The notes beneath the pieces are model-generated. The model had not been told where the DNA came from and did no database searches. It saw only the letters and a list, made by a program, of their open reading frames with translations. From Saprospiraceae bacterium (GTDB lineage: Bacteria; Bacteroidota; Bacteroidia; Chitinophagales; Saprospiraceae): DNA of 64,000 nucleotides. This document shows, in pieces, positions 36,442-45,575 of the stretch (position 1 is the first letter of the stretch; each line of letters opens with the position of its first letter). Where the stretch lies: the NCBI GenBank assembly GCA_028285085.1, contig JANQQI010000021.1:50278-114277 (forward strand). The letters are read 5' to 3'. The position numbers were made by a program, and so were the translations under genes.

Positions 36442-37569
36442 CTAAGCGACCTTCCGATAACTCCAAACCGCCAAAATGTTGAAAACCACGGCTAGTACTA
36501 CCGTAACTCTGAAACTGAATAACACATCACTAAATCCACTTCCTTTTAATAAAACGGATCGCATGACGTGAACAAAATGGGCGATAGGGTTGGGGATGGT
36601 TAAATGTTGAGCCCATTGGGGCATACTTTCGATGGGAGTGAAAAGTCCACTCATTAGAATGAAAATAATCACAAAGAAAAAAGTCGTAAACATCGCTTGC
36701 TGCTGTGTGTCTGAGAGGTTGGAGATAAATAAACCGAGACCTAAAACGGCCGTTAAATTGACCACGCAATAAGCGAAGATGACGCCTAAATTACCGCGGA
36801 TTGGAATATCAAAAATAATTTTCCCAGCGGTCAGCCCGACCATGAGAAGGATAATACCAACGACCAGAAACGGAATCATTTTACCAAGGATAAATTGCCA
36901 TTTTTTGATAGGCGTTACATTTACTTGTTCGATGGTGCCAATTTCGCGCTCGCGCACAATATTCATCGCTGTAAGGAGCATGACCAGAATAGTGACTAAT
37001 TCGCCCATGATCCCCGGCGCCATAAAATATTTATAATCCAAATCGGGATTATACCAATTAGAGGATTCGATATCAATGCGCGGTGAAGTACTTTGCTTTT
37101 GTACGACCAGACGTGGCGAGACATCCATCCGCAATTCCTGATTAAATGATCGGATGATGGTTGATAAATAGGCTGCTCCGACCGTTGCTTGTTGACCGTT
37201 GATGGCGTTGACGAGTAACTGAATTTCGCCTTGCCGCTCCCTGAGAAAAGTTCGCTCAAAGCGCGGCGGGATAGTCAAGACAATATCTACGCTGCCCATT
37301 TGGATCATGTCATCGGCCTGTTGCACTGCGGCGGGCGCATCTACCAAAATAAAACGGTCGGACACCTGAATTTTGTTGATCAGCTGTCGGGCATAAGCGG
37401 ATTGATCCAGGTTCACGATGGCCAGATTCACGTTTTTAACCTCATTGTCCGCAGCGTAGGATAAAACGATTAATTGTACAATCGGTACCACCGTCATCAA
37501 AGGCAGCATCGATTTGTTGCGGAAGATTTGGATGAATTCCTTTTGAATAATAAATAGCAGACGACGCAT
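36442..37569 (-). CDS. ABC-2 type transporter permease (YbhR-like)
   Basis: A 375-residue permease of the ABC2_membrane_3 type. One N-terminal helix (MLPLMTVVPIVQLIVLSYAA), a large extracytoplasmic domain (about 45-175), then five helices in the C-terminal half. The conserved NIVREREIGTIEQVNVTPIK coupling segment and SGLFTPIESMPQWAQ element are present. Last gene of the export operon, 10 bp after the first permease gene. Together they should form the heterodimeric membrane core. Confidence 0.93.
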   Translation of the reverse strand: MRRLLFIIQKEFIQIFRNKSMLPLMTVVPIVQLIVLSYAADNEVKNVNLAIVNLDQSAYARQLINKIQVSDRFILVDAPAAVQQADDMIQMGSVDIVLTIPPRFERTFLRERQGEIQLLVNAINGQQATVGAAYLSTIIRSFNQELRMDVSPRLVVQKQSTSPRIDIESSNWYNPDLDYKYFMAPGIMGELVTILVMLLTAMNIVREREIGTIEQVNVTPIKKWQFILGKMIPFLVVGIILLMVGLTAGKIIFDIPIRGNLGVIFAYCVVNLTAVLGLGLFISNLSDTQQQAMFTTFFFVIIFILMSGLFTPIESMPQWAQHLTIPNPIAHFVHVMRSVLLKGSGFSDVLFSFRVTVVLAVVFNILAVWSYRKVA

Positions 37570-37579
37570 AAAAGGATGT

Positions 37580-38692
37580 TTATTTGTAAATCACTTTGAA
37601 ATTTCGACGAGCGGCGACTAAGAGCACCAGCAGCATAATGACTAAGATCAGCGAAGGCCAATAAATCGCTTCCCAACCTGCATCTTTCAGCATCACCGCT
37701 TTTTCAATGTCGATGAAGTAACGGGCCGGGATAATGGTCGATAGGTATTGCAAAAAGCTGGGCATACTCGCAATCGGAAAGAGAAAGCCAGACAAGAGCA
37801 TCGTTGGCATTAGCAAGGTGAACATTGAGGTCATCATGGCCGTCTGTTGTGTCGTTGAGCGCGTAGAGATCAACACCCCCAGCGCAAGTGCTACCAGCAA
37901 GTACAACAAACACAGACCTAGTAATACTCCCAGATTACCGAGGATCGGCACGTTGAAAATGTAGACCCCCATCACGAAAACAATCAGCGCATCAACAAAG
38001 GCCAACAAAACATATGGCGTGACCTTGCCGATAATAATGAGGATCGGTGGCAAGGGAGAGACCAGCAGTAAATCCATCGTACCGGTTTCCTTTTCTTTGG
38101 CGATGGTCAGCGACGTCATCATGGCACAAATGAGCATTAGAATAAGTGCTACTACACCGGGAATGAAATTGTAAGCGCCTTCGAGCTGTGGATTGTACAG
38201 CATGCGGGTTTCAATGTCGAGCTGATAGGGGAGTGCCCCTTGCTCGGCGTGTTCGTTTTGGAAGGCGCCGATCATTTGGGAGGCGTAGCTGGTGAGGGTC
38301 GTCGCGTAATTTGGTTCGGTGGCATCGGCGATGAGCTGTACGCTGGCCTGCTTGTCTCGGTAGAAGCGCCGCTCGAATTGAGGTGGAATGACGACGGCGA
38401 ATTTTACCGTCCCGGCCCGAAATGCCGCTTCTATGCCTGCCTTATTGGGAGGCATGTCGATCAAACGGAAATGCCCCGAGGCCGTCAGGTGTTCTACGAG
38501 CGATTGGCTAAGGTCATCTTGTGCTTCATCGATCACGGCTATGGACGCATCCTTAAATTCATTGGTTACCGTATAGCCGAAAATCAACACCAGCGCGATT
38601 GGCATACCAAAGAGGATGAATAAAGTCCGCGTGTCCCGTAAAATGTGGAAGCTCTCTTTTTTGACAAAAGCCCAAAATATTTTCAACAGCAT
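37580..38692 (-). CDS. ABC-2 type transporter permease (YbhS-like)
   Basis: A 370-residue permease paralogous to the next gene. Signs: N-terminal helix TLFILFGMPIALVLIFGYTV, an extracytoplasmic domain, TIAKEKETGTMDLLLVSPLP at the coupling loop, and LLSGFLFPIASMPSFLQYLS. It follows the DUF2141 gene by 2 bp, indicating tight co-translation. Related systems export drugs, bile-type detergents or cations; the substrate is open. Confidence 0.93.
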   Translation of the reverse strand: MLLKIFWAFVKKESFHILRDTRTLFILFGMPIALVLIFGYTVTNEFKDASIAVIDEAQDDLSQSLVEHLTASGHFRLIDMPPNKAGIEAAFRAGTVKFAVVIPPQFERRFYRDKQASVQLIADATEPNYATTLTSYASQMIGAFQNEHAEQGALPYQLDIETRMLYNPQLEGAYNFIPGVVALILMLICAMMTSLTIAKEKETGTMDLLLVSPLPPILIIIGKVTPYVLLAFVDALIVFVMGVYIFNVPILGNLGVLLGLCLLYLLVALALGVLISTRSTTQQTAMMTSMFTLLMPTMLLSGFLFPIASMPSFLQYLSTIIPARYFIDIEKAVMLKDAGWEAIYWPSLILVIMLLVLLVAARRNFKVIYK

Positions 38693-38694
38693 AT

Positions 38695-39126
38695 CTAGTC
38701 GTTTATAAATTGAATTTCAATGGCTTGGCGTGGGGCGCGTAATTGGATAGCGGAGCGTTTAAATTTTGGCCGGCCCATTTTAGCTTGATTAGCAGCACCT
38801 ACTGGTTCCTTGGGCATCCCAATGAGGTTTGAATCCATCTCCCCGTTGCTGTTTTTATCTTGAAAAACGGAAACTGCGTAAGTGCCATAGGGGATATTTT
38901 CAAAAGTGTAGGTGGCTTGATTAGAGAATTGCTTAATCGTCCCCTTGTAAGCGGCCTTGTTCATGTCTTTTGGAAAACCATCGGCTTGTTTAAACAGCAT
39001 AAAAAAGATCTGTCCTTTACCGGGATTTTTAATATCGGTGATGGTAACGGTTAGATTACCAGTGGACTGGGCCAATAGAGGACCTGCCGTAGCGAGACAG
39101 AAGAAAAGCATGAGTAATTTTTTCAT
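38695..39126 (-). CDS. DUF2141 family secreted protein
   Basis: A 143-residue protein with a signal peptide (MKKLLMLFFCLATAGPLLAQ). The body matches DUF2141: ITDIKNPGKGQIFFMLFKQA, FENIPYGTYAVSVFQDKNSN and GEMDSNLIGMPKEPVGAANQ. It is a small beta-sandwich of unknown function, frequent in Bacteroidota. Unusually, it lies inside the efflux operon, between the ATPase (23 bp) and permease (2 bp) genes, so it may be a periplasmic accessory of this transporter (inference). Confidence 0.9.
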   Translation of the reverse strand: MKKLLMLFFCLATAGPLLAQSTGNLTVTITDIKNPGKGQIFFMLFKQADGFPKDMNKAAYKGTIKQFSNQATYTFENIPYGTYAVSVFQDKNSNGEMDSNLIGMPKEPVGAANQAKMGRPKFKRSAIQLRAPRQAIEIQFIND

Positions 39127-39149
39127 AATTAAGGTGTTTTTGAAAAGGA

Positions 39150-39881
39150 TTAATCTCTTACCAGTTTGAGGAATACTTCATCCATGGTATTTGCCGAAAA
39201 TTGTTGTTTGAGTTCGCGTGGCGAACCCAGCGCGTCGATGCGTCCTGCCACCATGATGCTGATACGGTCACAGTATTCAGCTTCGTCCATGTAATGAGTG
39301 GTTACGAAAATGGTTACGCCACGATCTGCGGCGGCGTAGAGCATCTCCCAAAACTGTCGGCGTGTAGCTGGGTCAACGCCACCCGTGGGTTCATCCAAAA
39401 AAATGATCTTCGGATCGTGTACGCCCGCTACGGCGAAAGCGAGACGCTGTTTCCAACCCAGCGGTAGGCTACCCACCAGCTTGCGGGCGTGATTTTCCAG
39501 GCCCAGCTGCTCGATGATTTCACTGGTTTTTTGCCGAATTTGTCGGCGAGATAAACCATAAATGCCACCGTAGAAATTGATGTTTTCCCGAACGGTTAAA
39601 TCTTCGTACAGGCTGAATTTCTGGCTCATGTAGCCAATGTTTTCTTTGATCTGTTCGGTTTGTTGGTACACATCGTAACCCGCAACTGTGGCCTCGCCTT
39701 CGCTTGGACGACTCAGCCCAATCAGCATTTTAATCGCGGTAGTTTTCCCGGCACCATTGGCGCCAAGGAAACCGAAAATCTCACCGGCCTTGACGTCGAA
39801 AGAAATAGCATTGACGGCCTTGAAGTCGCCAAATATTTTAGTGAGCGCTTGGGCTTCGATTACATTTTGGATCTGTGACAT
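39150..39881 (-). CDS. ABC transporter ATP-binding protein (YbhF C-half-like)
   Basis: A 243-residue ATPase. Walker A is GANGAGKTTA and Walker B is PKIIFLDEPTGGVDPATRRQ. The signature is the unusual LPLGWKQRL in place of LSGGQ, as in the second half of YbhF/RbbA-type proteins, and the switch His is in FVTTHYMDEAEYC. It pairs with the upstream ATPase gene (5 bp gap), which carries a canonical signature. The two separate genes correspond to the fused halves of YbhF. Confidence 0.94.
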   Translation of the reverse strand: MSQIQNVIEAQALTKIFGDFKAVNAISFDVKAGEIFGFLGANGAGKTTAIKMLIGLSRPSEGEATVAGYDVYQQTEQIKENIGYMSQKFSLYEDLTVRENINFYGGIYGLSRRQIRQKTSEIIEQLGLENHARKLVGSLPLGWKQRLAFAVAGVHDPKIIFLDEPTGGVDPATRRQFWEMLYAAADRGVTIFVTTHYMDEAEYCDRISIMVAGRIDALGSPRELKQQFSANTMDEVFLKLVRD

Positions 39882-39886
39882 AGGGC

Positions 39887-40786
39887 TTAGATTAAGTCAA
39901 GGAATACATCCTCGATGGTTGCTGTAGTAGGATGAATCTCGATCTCTCGATGGCCTTTGAAGTTGAGAAAGGCCTCAATTTTTTCCGTGGAAATGGCCTC
40001 CTTGGTGGTTAAATGCAAGAATTCACCGAAGGCTTCCACCCGTTCGGTAAAAGGCTGGGTACGCAAATCTTGCAGCAATTGATAAAAATTTTGGGCGCTG
40101 ACGGCGAAAAGTGGTTTATCAAAACCATGGATAATGTTTTCGGGACTATCAATACGTAGAATCTCACCGGTCTGAATCAATGCGATACGCTCACAAAGTG
40201 AAGCCTCATCCATATAAGGGGTGCTGACTATGATGGTGATGCCTTTGCTCTTGAGGCGCTTGAGCATATCCCAAAACTCCGCCCGACTGACGGCATCTAC
40301 GCCGGTTGTTGGCTCATCGAGGAAAAGGACCTTTGGCTCGTGAATCAAGGCGCAGCAGAGCGCTAGTTTTTGCTTCATTCCACCGGAGAGCTTCCCGGCG
40401 CGCCGTTTGCGGAAGGGCTCAATTTGTGTATAAATCTCTTCGATCAGATGATAGTTCGCCTGAATCGTTGTCCCAAAAATGGTTGCAAAAAATTGCAGGT
40501 TTTCTTCTACAGACAGATCTTGATACAGAGAAAAACGCCCTGGCATATAGCCAATAATCTTTCTAATCTTTTTGTACTCACGTACCGTATGAAAGCCTTC
40601 AATCAAGATGTCACCAGTATCCGGGATGAGTAAAGTGGTCATCATCTTGAACAGGGTAGACTTGCCCGCTCCGTCTGGCCCGATGAGCCCAAAGAGTTCT
40701 CCTTTTTCTACCGAAAATTGACTCTCTTTCACCGCTTCGACGGCATCGTATGATTTACTGACGCGATCAACTACAATAGAGGACAT
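39887..40786 (-). CDS. ABC transporter ATP-binding protein (YbhF N-half-like)
   Basis: A 299-residue ATPase. Walker A is GPDGAGKSTL, the signature is KLSGGMKQKLAL and Walker B is PKVLFLDEPTTGVDAVSRAE. At the switch-loop position VSTPYMDEA replaces the usual His with Pro. The C-terminal extension (about 215-299) resembles the regulatory tail of this transporter class and ends in IEDVFLDLI. It should form a nucleotide-binding heterodimer with the next gene. Confidence 0.94.
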   Translation of the reverse strand: MSSIVVDRVSKSYDAVEAVKESQFSVEKGELFGLIGPDGAGKSTLFKMMTTLLIPDTGDILIEGFHTVREYKKIRKIIGYMPGRFSLYQDLSVEENLQFFATIFGTTIQANYHLIEEIYTQIEPFRKRRAGKLSGGMKQKLALCCALIHEPKVLFLDEPTTGVDAVSRAEFWDMLKRLKSKGITIIVSTPYMDEASLCERIALIQTGEILRIDSPENIIHGFDKPLFAVSAQNFYQLLQDLRTQPFTERVEAFGEFLHLTTKEAISTEKIEAFLNFKGHREIEIHPTTATIEDVFLDLI

Positions 40787-40813
40787 GTGAGAATGTTTAA
40801 TGATGAAATGGTT

Positions 40814-41749
40814 TTACTGGGCTTGGTTCGCTTGAACTGTAGAGGATGGCGTGGTCTTGAAGTTGACTTCAGCGGGCATCCCAATTTTGAGTAAGCCATC
40901 GGGATTTGGTACCCAGGCTTTGACCGCATAAACTAAATTGACACGATCCTCCTTAGTCTGAATAGTTTTGGGGGTAAATTCTGATTGATCGGAAATCCAG
41001 TAGATCGTCCCTTCGAGGGATTGGAAGCCCGTTTCTCCTTGATCGATCAGGACCTCAATACTTTGTCCAATGCTGACGTCTTGTAGTTGCACCCCACTGG
41101 CATAGAAGCGTAGTGTCATGGTATCGAGCTGCCCAATTCGATAAAGTGGCGCACCGAGAGTAACGATCTCATGCGGTTCGGCGAGTTTAGTCAGGACGCT
41201 ACCATCTATAGGATTATAAATGTAGGATTGTCGGATGCTTTCATTGATCAAGTCGATCTGCGCCAGCAAAGGGGCCTTCTCGGAAAGGATCGACCGATTA
41301 CTGGTTTGCGTCTGGGACTCGAGGGCCGTAACTCTCCGATCAATGACCTCGATTTCACCATTGAGATCATCCAACTGTTTGGGCGTAGCTGCTTTCTTAG
41401 CTAAGAGGCGATTCACACGGTCGCGCTCTCGGATGAGGTTAGCTTTTTGATTTTTTAGCACTTCGATATCGGCCAGAGCCGTTCGTAATTTTTGGGGCAA
41501 GCTGTTGATGCTAGCTCGGATTTGCTCCCGTTGTAAGTGGAGTTGAGTGGTATCCACGAGTCCAATTAGCGTACCCGCTCTGAGACGTTCACCTTCTGCA
41601 ACGCGCAGGAAAAGGAGTTGTCCCGTTGCTTCTGCACTAACCGTAGTGGTGGTGGCTTCGAAATTACCGTAGGCATCAGAGAGTGCTGCTTTTTCTGTAC
41701 AAGCAGTAAGCAAAACAATTGCGAATGAGAAAAAAAATAATTTGGACAT
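40814..41749 (-). CDS. HlyD/MFP periplasmic adaptor, lipoprotein (YbhG-like)
   Basis: A 311-residue membrane fusion protein with lipobox LLTAC (MSKLFFFSFAIVLLTACTEK), so lipid-anchored. Lipoyl halves flank a long helical hairpin (about 75-175, EQIRASINSLPQKLRTALAD and NRLLAKKAATPKQLDDLNGE). The beta-barrel part has YRIGQLDTMTLRFYASGVQL and PDGLLKIGMPAEVNF. It links the inner membrane ABC complex to TolC. It lies 27 bp upstream of the first ATPase gene. Confidence 0.93.
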   Translation of the reverse strand: MSKLFFFSFAIVLLTACTEKAALSDAYGNFEATTTTVSAEATGQLLFLRVAEGERLRAGTLIGLVDTTQLHLQREQIRASINSLPQKLRTALADIEVLKNQKANLIRERDRVNRLLAKKAATPKQLDDLNGEIEVIDRRVTALESQTQTSNRSILSEKAPLLAQIDLINESIRQSYIYNPIDGSVLTKLAEPHEIVTLGAPLYRIGQLDTMTLRFYASGVQLQDVSIGQSIEVLIDQGETGFQSLEGTIYWISDQSEFTPKTIQTKEDRVNLVYAVKAWVPNPDGLLKIGMPAEVNFKTTPSSTVQANQAQ

Positions 41750-41822
41750 TATACGATGGGTTGTGAGGTTTAAGAGTAAGAAGTGAATGAAGCTTTAAGA
41801 CAGTTAGAATCACTTCTACGAT

Positions 41823-43109
41823 TTATTCAATGAGCTGCCCTCGATCGTTGAGGAACTCCAGCTGTGTTTTCAATAATTCAGTTTGGTGAATCACCAGGTT
41901 CTGTCGAGCACGCAGTTCGGCGTTAACTTGAGTGATGTATTCCGTGCTGGTAATCACACCTTCATCCAGCTGAGCGGCCAATTGCTGTAGAATATCTGCT
42001 TGCAGGCGAGCAATCGCTTCATCGTGCTGTATTTGTGCTTGCAGACGACTGGTCTCTGCCTGATAACTAGCCGTTTGGGTATCAATGTTGAAGGCAAAAG
42101 TGGCTTCGGTATGACGTATCTTTTGGGCCTGGAGTGTGAGTAGTTCTTTATCAACTTTAGACTTTTTCCAATCGGTAATGGGCCAATTGAAGCGTGCCCC
42201 TAGTGTACCGTACGGCGCGACGTTATTATCGAGGATGTTGAGCGGATTGGGGTAACCAACCCCCGCCTGAGCGTAGGCACTAAGCTTGGGACGGCGGTTA
42301 GCTTCAATGAGGTCAGACTGGGCCATGATGGCATCGCGCTGCACACGAAATAGTTCTTGCTCCGGGCGATTCAGTTCAGGCACCTGCTCTGGGCTCGGCA
42401 ATTCAGGGAATATGAGCTCGACATCTACGGCTAATGTTTCTCCTATTAGTTGTCCGAGCGTATTGACTAAACCCTTGACTTGGAACGCGATGTTATCTTG
42501 CTGGGCGACTAGTTCAAGCTGTTTGACCTCGATTTTAGTCTGCTCACTTTCCAGCGCTACGCCTTGCTCGACGCTAGCGGCAATACGTGCTTCACGGGCT
42601 TTCAGATCTTCGAGAGAGATGTCAATCAATTTGGACTGCTCCCGCAGCAGCGAGATGTTGACAAACAATTGGTTGATACGGGGCCGGAGGCCAAAGCGTT
42701 CAACCTCCAGGTTTTGTTTTTCCACATTGAGTTGCGCTGCTTTGAGTTGGCGTTGAGCAGTATTGATGCCACCATCCAGGAGATTGTAATTAGCTTCGAT
42801 GTAGGTCCGAATGGAGACTAGAGGTTGATCGATTTCGAAAGGAACCATTCCTTCACCAGTATCCAGGCTGGTACTTTCAGATTGGATACGCCCATCGCCT
42901 AATAAATCGATCGTTGGCTTTTTAGCAATATCCAATTGCTGCATTTCCATCTGGTAGATTTGATCTTGGATGTTTATATTTTGGAGAATGGGATAATGAT
43001 TCTCAAATCGGGTATAGGCCTCCGAAAGCGATAATTGACGGAGCGATTGTGCTTCGACGGGGGTAAAAAACAGCCCACAAAAGGCAAATAAAATCCAGGG
43101 TTTGGGCAT
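41823..43109 (-). CDS. TolC family outer membrane efflux protein
   Basis: A 428-residue outer membrane factor with a signal peptide (MPKPWILFAFCGLFFTPVEA). Two TolC-like repeats of long helices and strand pairs are visible, for example LSLSEAYTRFENHYPILQNI and RRPKLSAYAQAGVGYPNP, with a late LEEGVI-type turn (AAQLDEGVITSTEYIT). It forms the exit duct of the export system. First structural gene of the operon; a TetR operator lies 45-60 bp upstream. Confidence 0.93.
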   Translation of the reverse strand: MPKPWILFAFCGLFFTPVEAQSLRQLSLSEAYTRFENHYPILQNINIQDQIYQMEMQQLDIAKKPTIDLLGDGRIQSESTSLDTGEGMVPFEIDQPLVSIRTYIEANYNLLDGGINTAQRQLKAAQLNVEKQNLEVERFGLRPRINQLFVNISLLREQSKLIDISLEDLKAREARIAASVEQGVALESEQTKIEVKQLELVAQQDNIAFQVKGLVNTLGQLIGETLAVDVELIFPELPSPEQVPELNRPEQELFRVQRDAIMAQSDLIEANRRPKLSAYAQAGVGYPNPLNILDNNVAPYGTLGARFNWPITDWKKSKVDKELLTLQAQKIRHTEATFAFNIDTQTASYQAETSRLQAQIQHDEAIARLQADILQQLAAQLDEGVITSTEYITQVNAELRARQNLVIHQTELLKTQLEFLNDRGQLIE

Positions 43110-43153
43110 GGCGGCTTACTTTTTAGTTTAACTGATTTATTTATTTAAAAAGT

Positions 43154-43169
43154 TTAACTTTTTGGTTAA
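43154..43169. promoter_or_regulatory. TetR operator upstream of tolC
   Basis: TTAACTTTTTGGTTAA (43154-43169) differs from the site upstream of tetR (43811-43826) by two bases. Both have the form TTAACY-N4-GGTTAA. It lies between the tetR stop and the tolC start, where an operon promoter would be. Confidence 0.75.
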
Positions 43170-43186
43170 TTCTGTGGCAAAAAAAA

Positions 43187-43795
43187 TCAATCCACTTTGA
43201 GCGCATGATGCATGAAATCCATAATCACATTGACGCGATCTTGCATCAGCTCTTTGAAATCCTCCTCCGGGATATCCATGATCGTACAGAAAATGGGTTT
43301 GGCAATGAAGGGAAAAACACAAAGCCCCATGATATTGAGTACAATATGGACTGGTGGTACTTCTCTCAATTTTCCAGTACTTTGTTCTTCCATGATTTGC
43401 ATGATGAACTTGCGCATCGCAGGAAAATATTGAGCTCTCTTTTTTAATTCAATAATGAAACTTTCCCGCTTTTGCGATAGCTCGGACATGATGAAAAAAG
43501 GTAGATCTGGTTCTTTGATTAACAGTTTGACGTAAGTCCCGACTACTCTTTCCAATTTTGTCCAGAAATCACCGTCTTGATCCAAACTTTGTGCAAAAAT
43601 GGGGATCACGCGGTTGAGCGTTTGGCTAATGATTTCCTGATATAATTTCTCTTTGGATCGAAAATAGTAATGCAACATGGCCTTATTGATACCGGCTTTA
43701 TCCGCAATTTCTTGCATGCGAGTAGCGGCGAATCCGTTTTGTACGAATTCTTGTCGCGCGACATCTAAAATGGTATTTTCAGTATCCTTTGCCAT
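43187..43795 (-). CDS. TetR/AcrR family repressor (CecR-like position)
   Basis: A 202-residue regulator starting at the ATG at 43795 (MAKDTENTILDVARQEFVQN). The HTH is GFAATRMQEIADKAGINKAM followed by LHYYFRSKEKLYQEI, the usual TetR pattern. The C-terminal helices form the ligand and dimer domain. It is the first gene of the efflux cluster and is flanked on both sides by copies of the same palindrome, strongly suggesting autoregulation and control of the export genes. Confidence 0.94.
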   Translation of the reverse strand: MAKDTENTILDVARQEFVQNGFAATRMQEIADKAGINKAMLHYYFRSKEKLYQEIISQTLNRVIPIFAQSLDQDGDFWTKLERVVGTYVKLLIKEPDLPFFIMSELSQKRESFIIELKKRAQYFPAMRKFIMQIMEEQSTGKLREVPPVHIVLNIMGLCVFPFIAKPIFCTIMDIPEEDFKELMQDRVNVIMDFMHHALKVD

Positions 43796-43810
43796 TGTTA
43801 ACCACAAATT

Positions 43811-43826
43811 TTAACCATTTGGTTAA
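43811..43826. promoter_or_regulatory. TetR operator upstream of tetR
   Basis: TTAACCATTTGGTTAA: perfect 6-bp arms with a 4-bp spacer, 16 bp before the tetR ATG. A further half-site TTAACC lies at 43798-43803. Confidence 0.75.
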
Positions 43827-44043
43827 TAAATGCAAATTTTTTCGAATTTTTTTTGAAATAAAGAGGAAATAGAATTTGATGTTGACCTTGATTGCATTGT
43901 GAAAACTAGTAAAATAATAATGAATGAACGGTGATAAATATTGAATAGGAAGTGATACTTACACTTTAAATTCACTTTTTACGTTTCCAATATCCAAACT
44001 ATTTGATATCCCTTTCTTCCGTGCAAGTTCTGTAAAATCCCTG

Positions 44044-44051
44044 TACTTTTG
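44044..44051 (+). promoter_or_regulatory. Probable -7 box for the WG-repeat gene
   Basis: TACTTTTG fits TAnnTTTG exactly and lies about 22 bp before the ATG at 44073. No TTTG is found at the ideal -33 spacing. Confidence 0.5.
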
Positions 44052-44072
44052 TACTTCAATAGTTATAAATCC

Positions 44073-45476
44073 ATGCAACGTATCCTTCTTTTTGTTCTTC
44101 TACTCGGTGGAAGTACTTTCTTATCTGGGCAAGATCATTATGCCTGGGCTTTCAAAACCAATCAATACGACCGTAGTAGCGATTTTAGTGATGGGCTAGC
44201 CATTATTCAAAAAGGCTTTAAGCGAGGCTATATCACCCGTGAAGGCCAGGTACATCTGGCCCCCAAGTTCAATATCATCGATGCTTACGCCGAAGAGGTG
44301 GCCTCGGCGGGGTACACGGATTTCAAAACGATGGATTCCCGCAGCGGTTATATTAACCGAGCTGGTGGATGGGTAATTGAACCGCAATACGAGGTGACCA
44401 GTCCTTTTCAAGAAGGTTTGGCCTGCGTACGATTGAATAAACTCTGGGGCTTTATTGATCGCTCGGGTACCCTGGTAATTCCGGCGAAATTTACCGAGGC
44501 CAGCACTTTCTCAAATGGCTTGGCTCCCGTACAATATCAAGAAAAATGGGGCATTATCAATCCACGGGGCGAATGGGTTGTAGAACCCAAGCTGGATTAT
44601 ATCCTCGCGGAAGCAGAAGGCTTGTTTTGCGTCAAGATTCGGGATAAGTGGGGCTACATTCGGCCCAACGGTCAACTCGCGATTCCGCCGATTTACAACT
44701 ACGCGAGCAGCTTTTCCGATGGCTTGGCGAAGGTGGAAAAAGATGGCAAATACGGTTTTATCAATGCCGAAGGTGAATTTGTGATCTCCCCCCAGTTTGA
44801 TATGGTCTATAGCTTTTCGCATCAGTTAGCCTGTGCACAGCAAGGCGATCTTTGGGGCTTTATTGATCGCTCGGGGCAGTTTGTCATTGCACCACAATTT
44901 GAGCAAGCTAGCAGCTTTTCGGAGCAACTCGCCCGGATCAAGCAAAACGGCCAATGGGGCTATATCAGCACCAAAGGAAAAATGGCCATTCCGCCAGCCT
45001 TCGACTCCGCCTATGACTTTTGCGAAGGCCTCGCTCGCGTACAGCAGGGTGATCAGAAGGGATATATTCGTTACACGCCACCTACGGACGAAGAGCTCAT
45101 TATCGATCAGCCTAAAGCCAACCCACTAGAGCTCACCCGCCGTGAGATCAAAACCGGACATCATATTCGGCTCCAAAGCAGCCGCTTCACCATCAAAGTA
45201 TTCGACCACAATAAGATTGACGGTGATATCGTCTCCATGAATTACAACGGCCGCTGGCTCCTCAAAGGATATACGTTAAAAGAAGAGGCCAAAGCTATCG
45301 TGCTTAACCTTGATCCGAATATCGGTGAGAACTATCTGCTTTTTTATGCCGATGATTTGGGGAAGAATCCACCCAATACTGCTGCAATTGTGATCGACGA
45401 TGGTTTGGAGGAGCAACGCGTAATTCTTAATGCGAATCTAAACCAATGCGATATTATCTATTTTGAGCAAAAATAG
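44073..45476 (+). CDS. Secreted WG-repeat protein
   Basis: A 467-residue protein starting at the ATG at 44073 (MQRILLFVLLLGGSTFLSGQ), a signal peptide. About nine WG repeats fill residues 30-345, with the pattern LWGFIDRSGTLVIPAKFTEA and WGYISTKGKMAIPPAFDSAY. A C-terminal domain of about 110 residues (from roughly 355) has beta-rich sequence (IRLQSSRFTIKVFDHNKIDG, NYNGRWLLKGYTL) and no repeat. This resembles the tail of Bacteroidota proteins that assess or bind other macromolecules; function not known. Monocistronic, ended by a perfect 17-bp hairpin. Confidence 0.9.
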   Translation: MQRILLFVLLLGGSTFLSGQDHYAWAFKTNQYDRSSDFSDGLAIIQKGFKRGYITREGQVHLAPKFNIIDAYAEEVASAGYTDFKTMDSRSGYINRAGGWVIEPQYEVTSPFQEGLACVRLNKLWGFIDRSGTLVIPAKFTEASTFSNGLAPVQYQEKWGIINPRGEWVVEPKLDYILAEAEGLFCVKIRDKWGYIRPNGQLAIPPIYNYASSFSDGLAKVEKDGKYGFINAEGEFVISPQFDMVYSFSHQLACAQQGDLWGFIDRSGQFVIAPQFEQASSFSEQLARIKQNGQWGYISTKGKMAIPPAFDSAYDFCEGLARVQQGDQKGYIRYTPPTDEELIIDQPKANPLELTRREIKTGHHIRLQSSRFTIKVFDHNKIDGDIVSMNYNGRWLLKGYTLKEEAKAIVLNLDPNIGENYLLFYADDLGKNPPNTAAIVIDDGLEEQRVILNANLNQCDIIYFEQK

Positions 45477-45503
45477 AAGTGAGGCTAGATTTAATCTCCT
45501 AAC

Positions 45504-45540
45504 AACAAAAGCCATTGTGGATTCCACAATGGCTTTTGTT
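45504..45540. terminator. Bidirectional terminator, 17-bp perfect stem
   Basis: AACAAAAGCCATTGTGG (45504-45520), ATT, CCACAATGGCTTTTGTT (45524-45540). It lies between convergent genes; A/U-rich stem ends give a U-run in both directions. Confidence 0.92.
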
Positions 45541-45575
45541 CATCAGTCCCGGACTATAATCGGGTTATTCAATGC

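Noticed and set aside
38240..38623. 127-codon frame antisense to the ABC-2 permease gene
   Set aside because: No domain and no start signal. It lies wholly inside a conserved permease gene, so it is a shadow frame.
42286..42756. 156-codon frame antisense to tolC
   Set aside because: Ser/Arg-rich translation caused by the tolC codon pattern; no start signal or domain.
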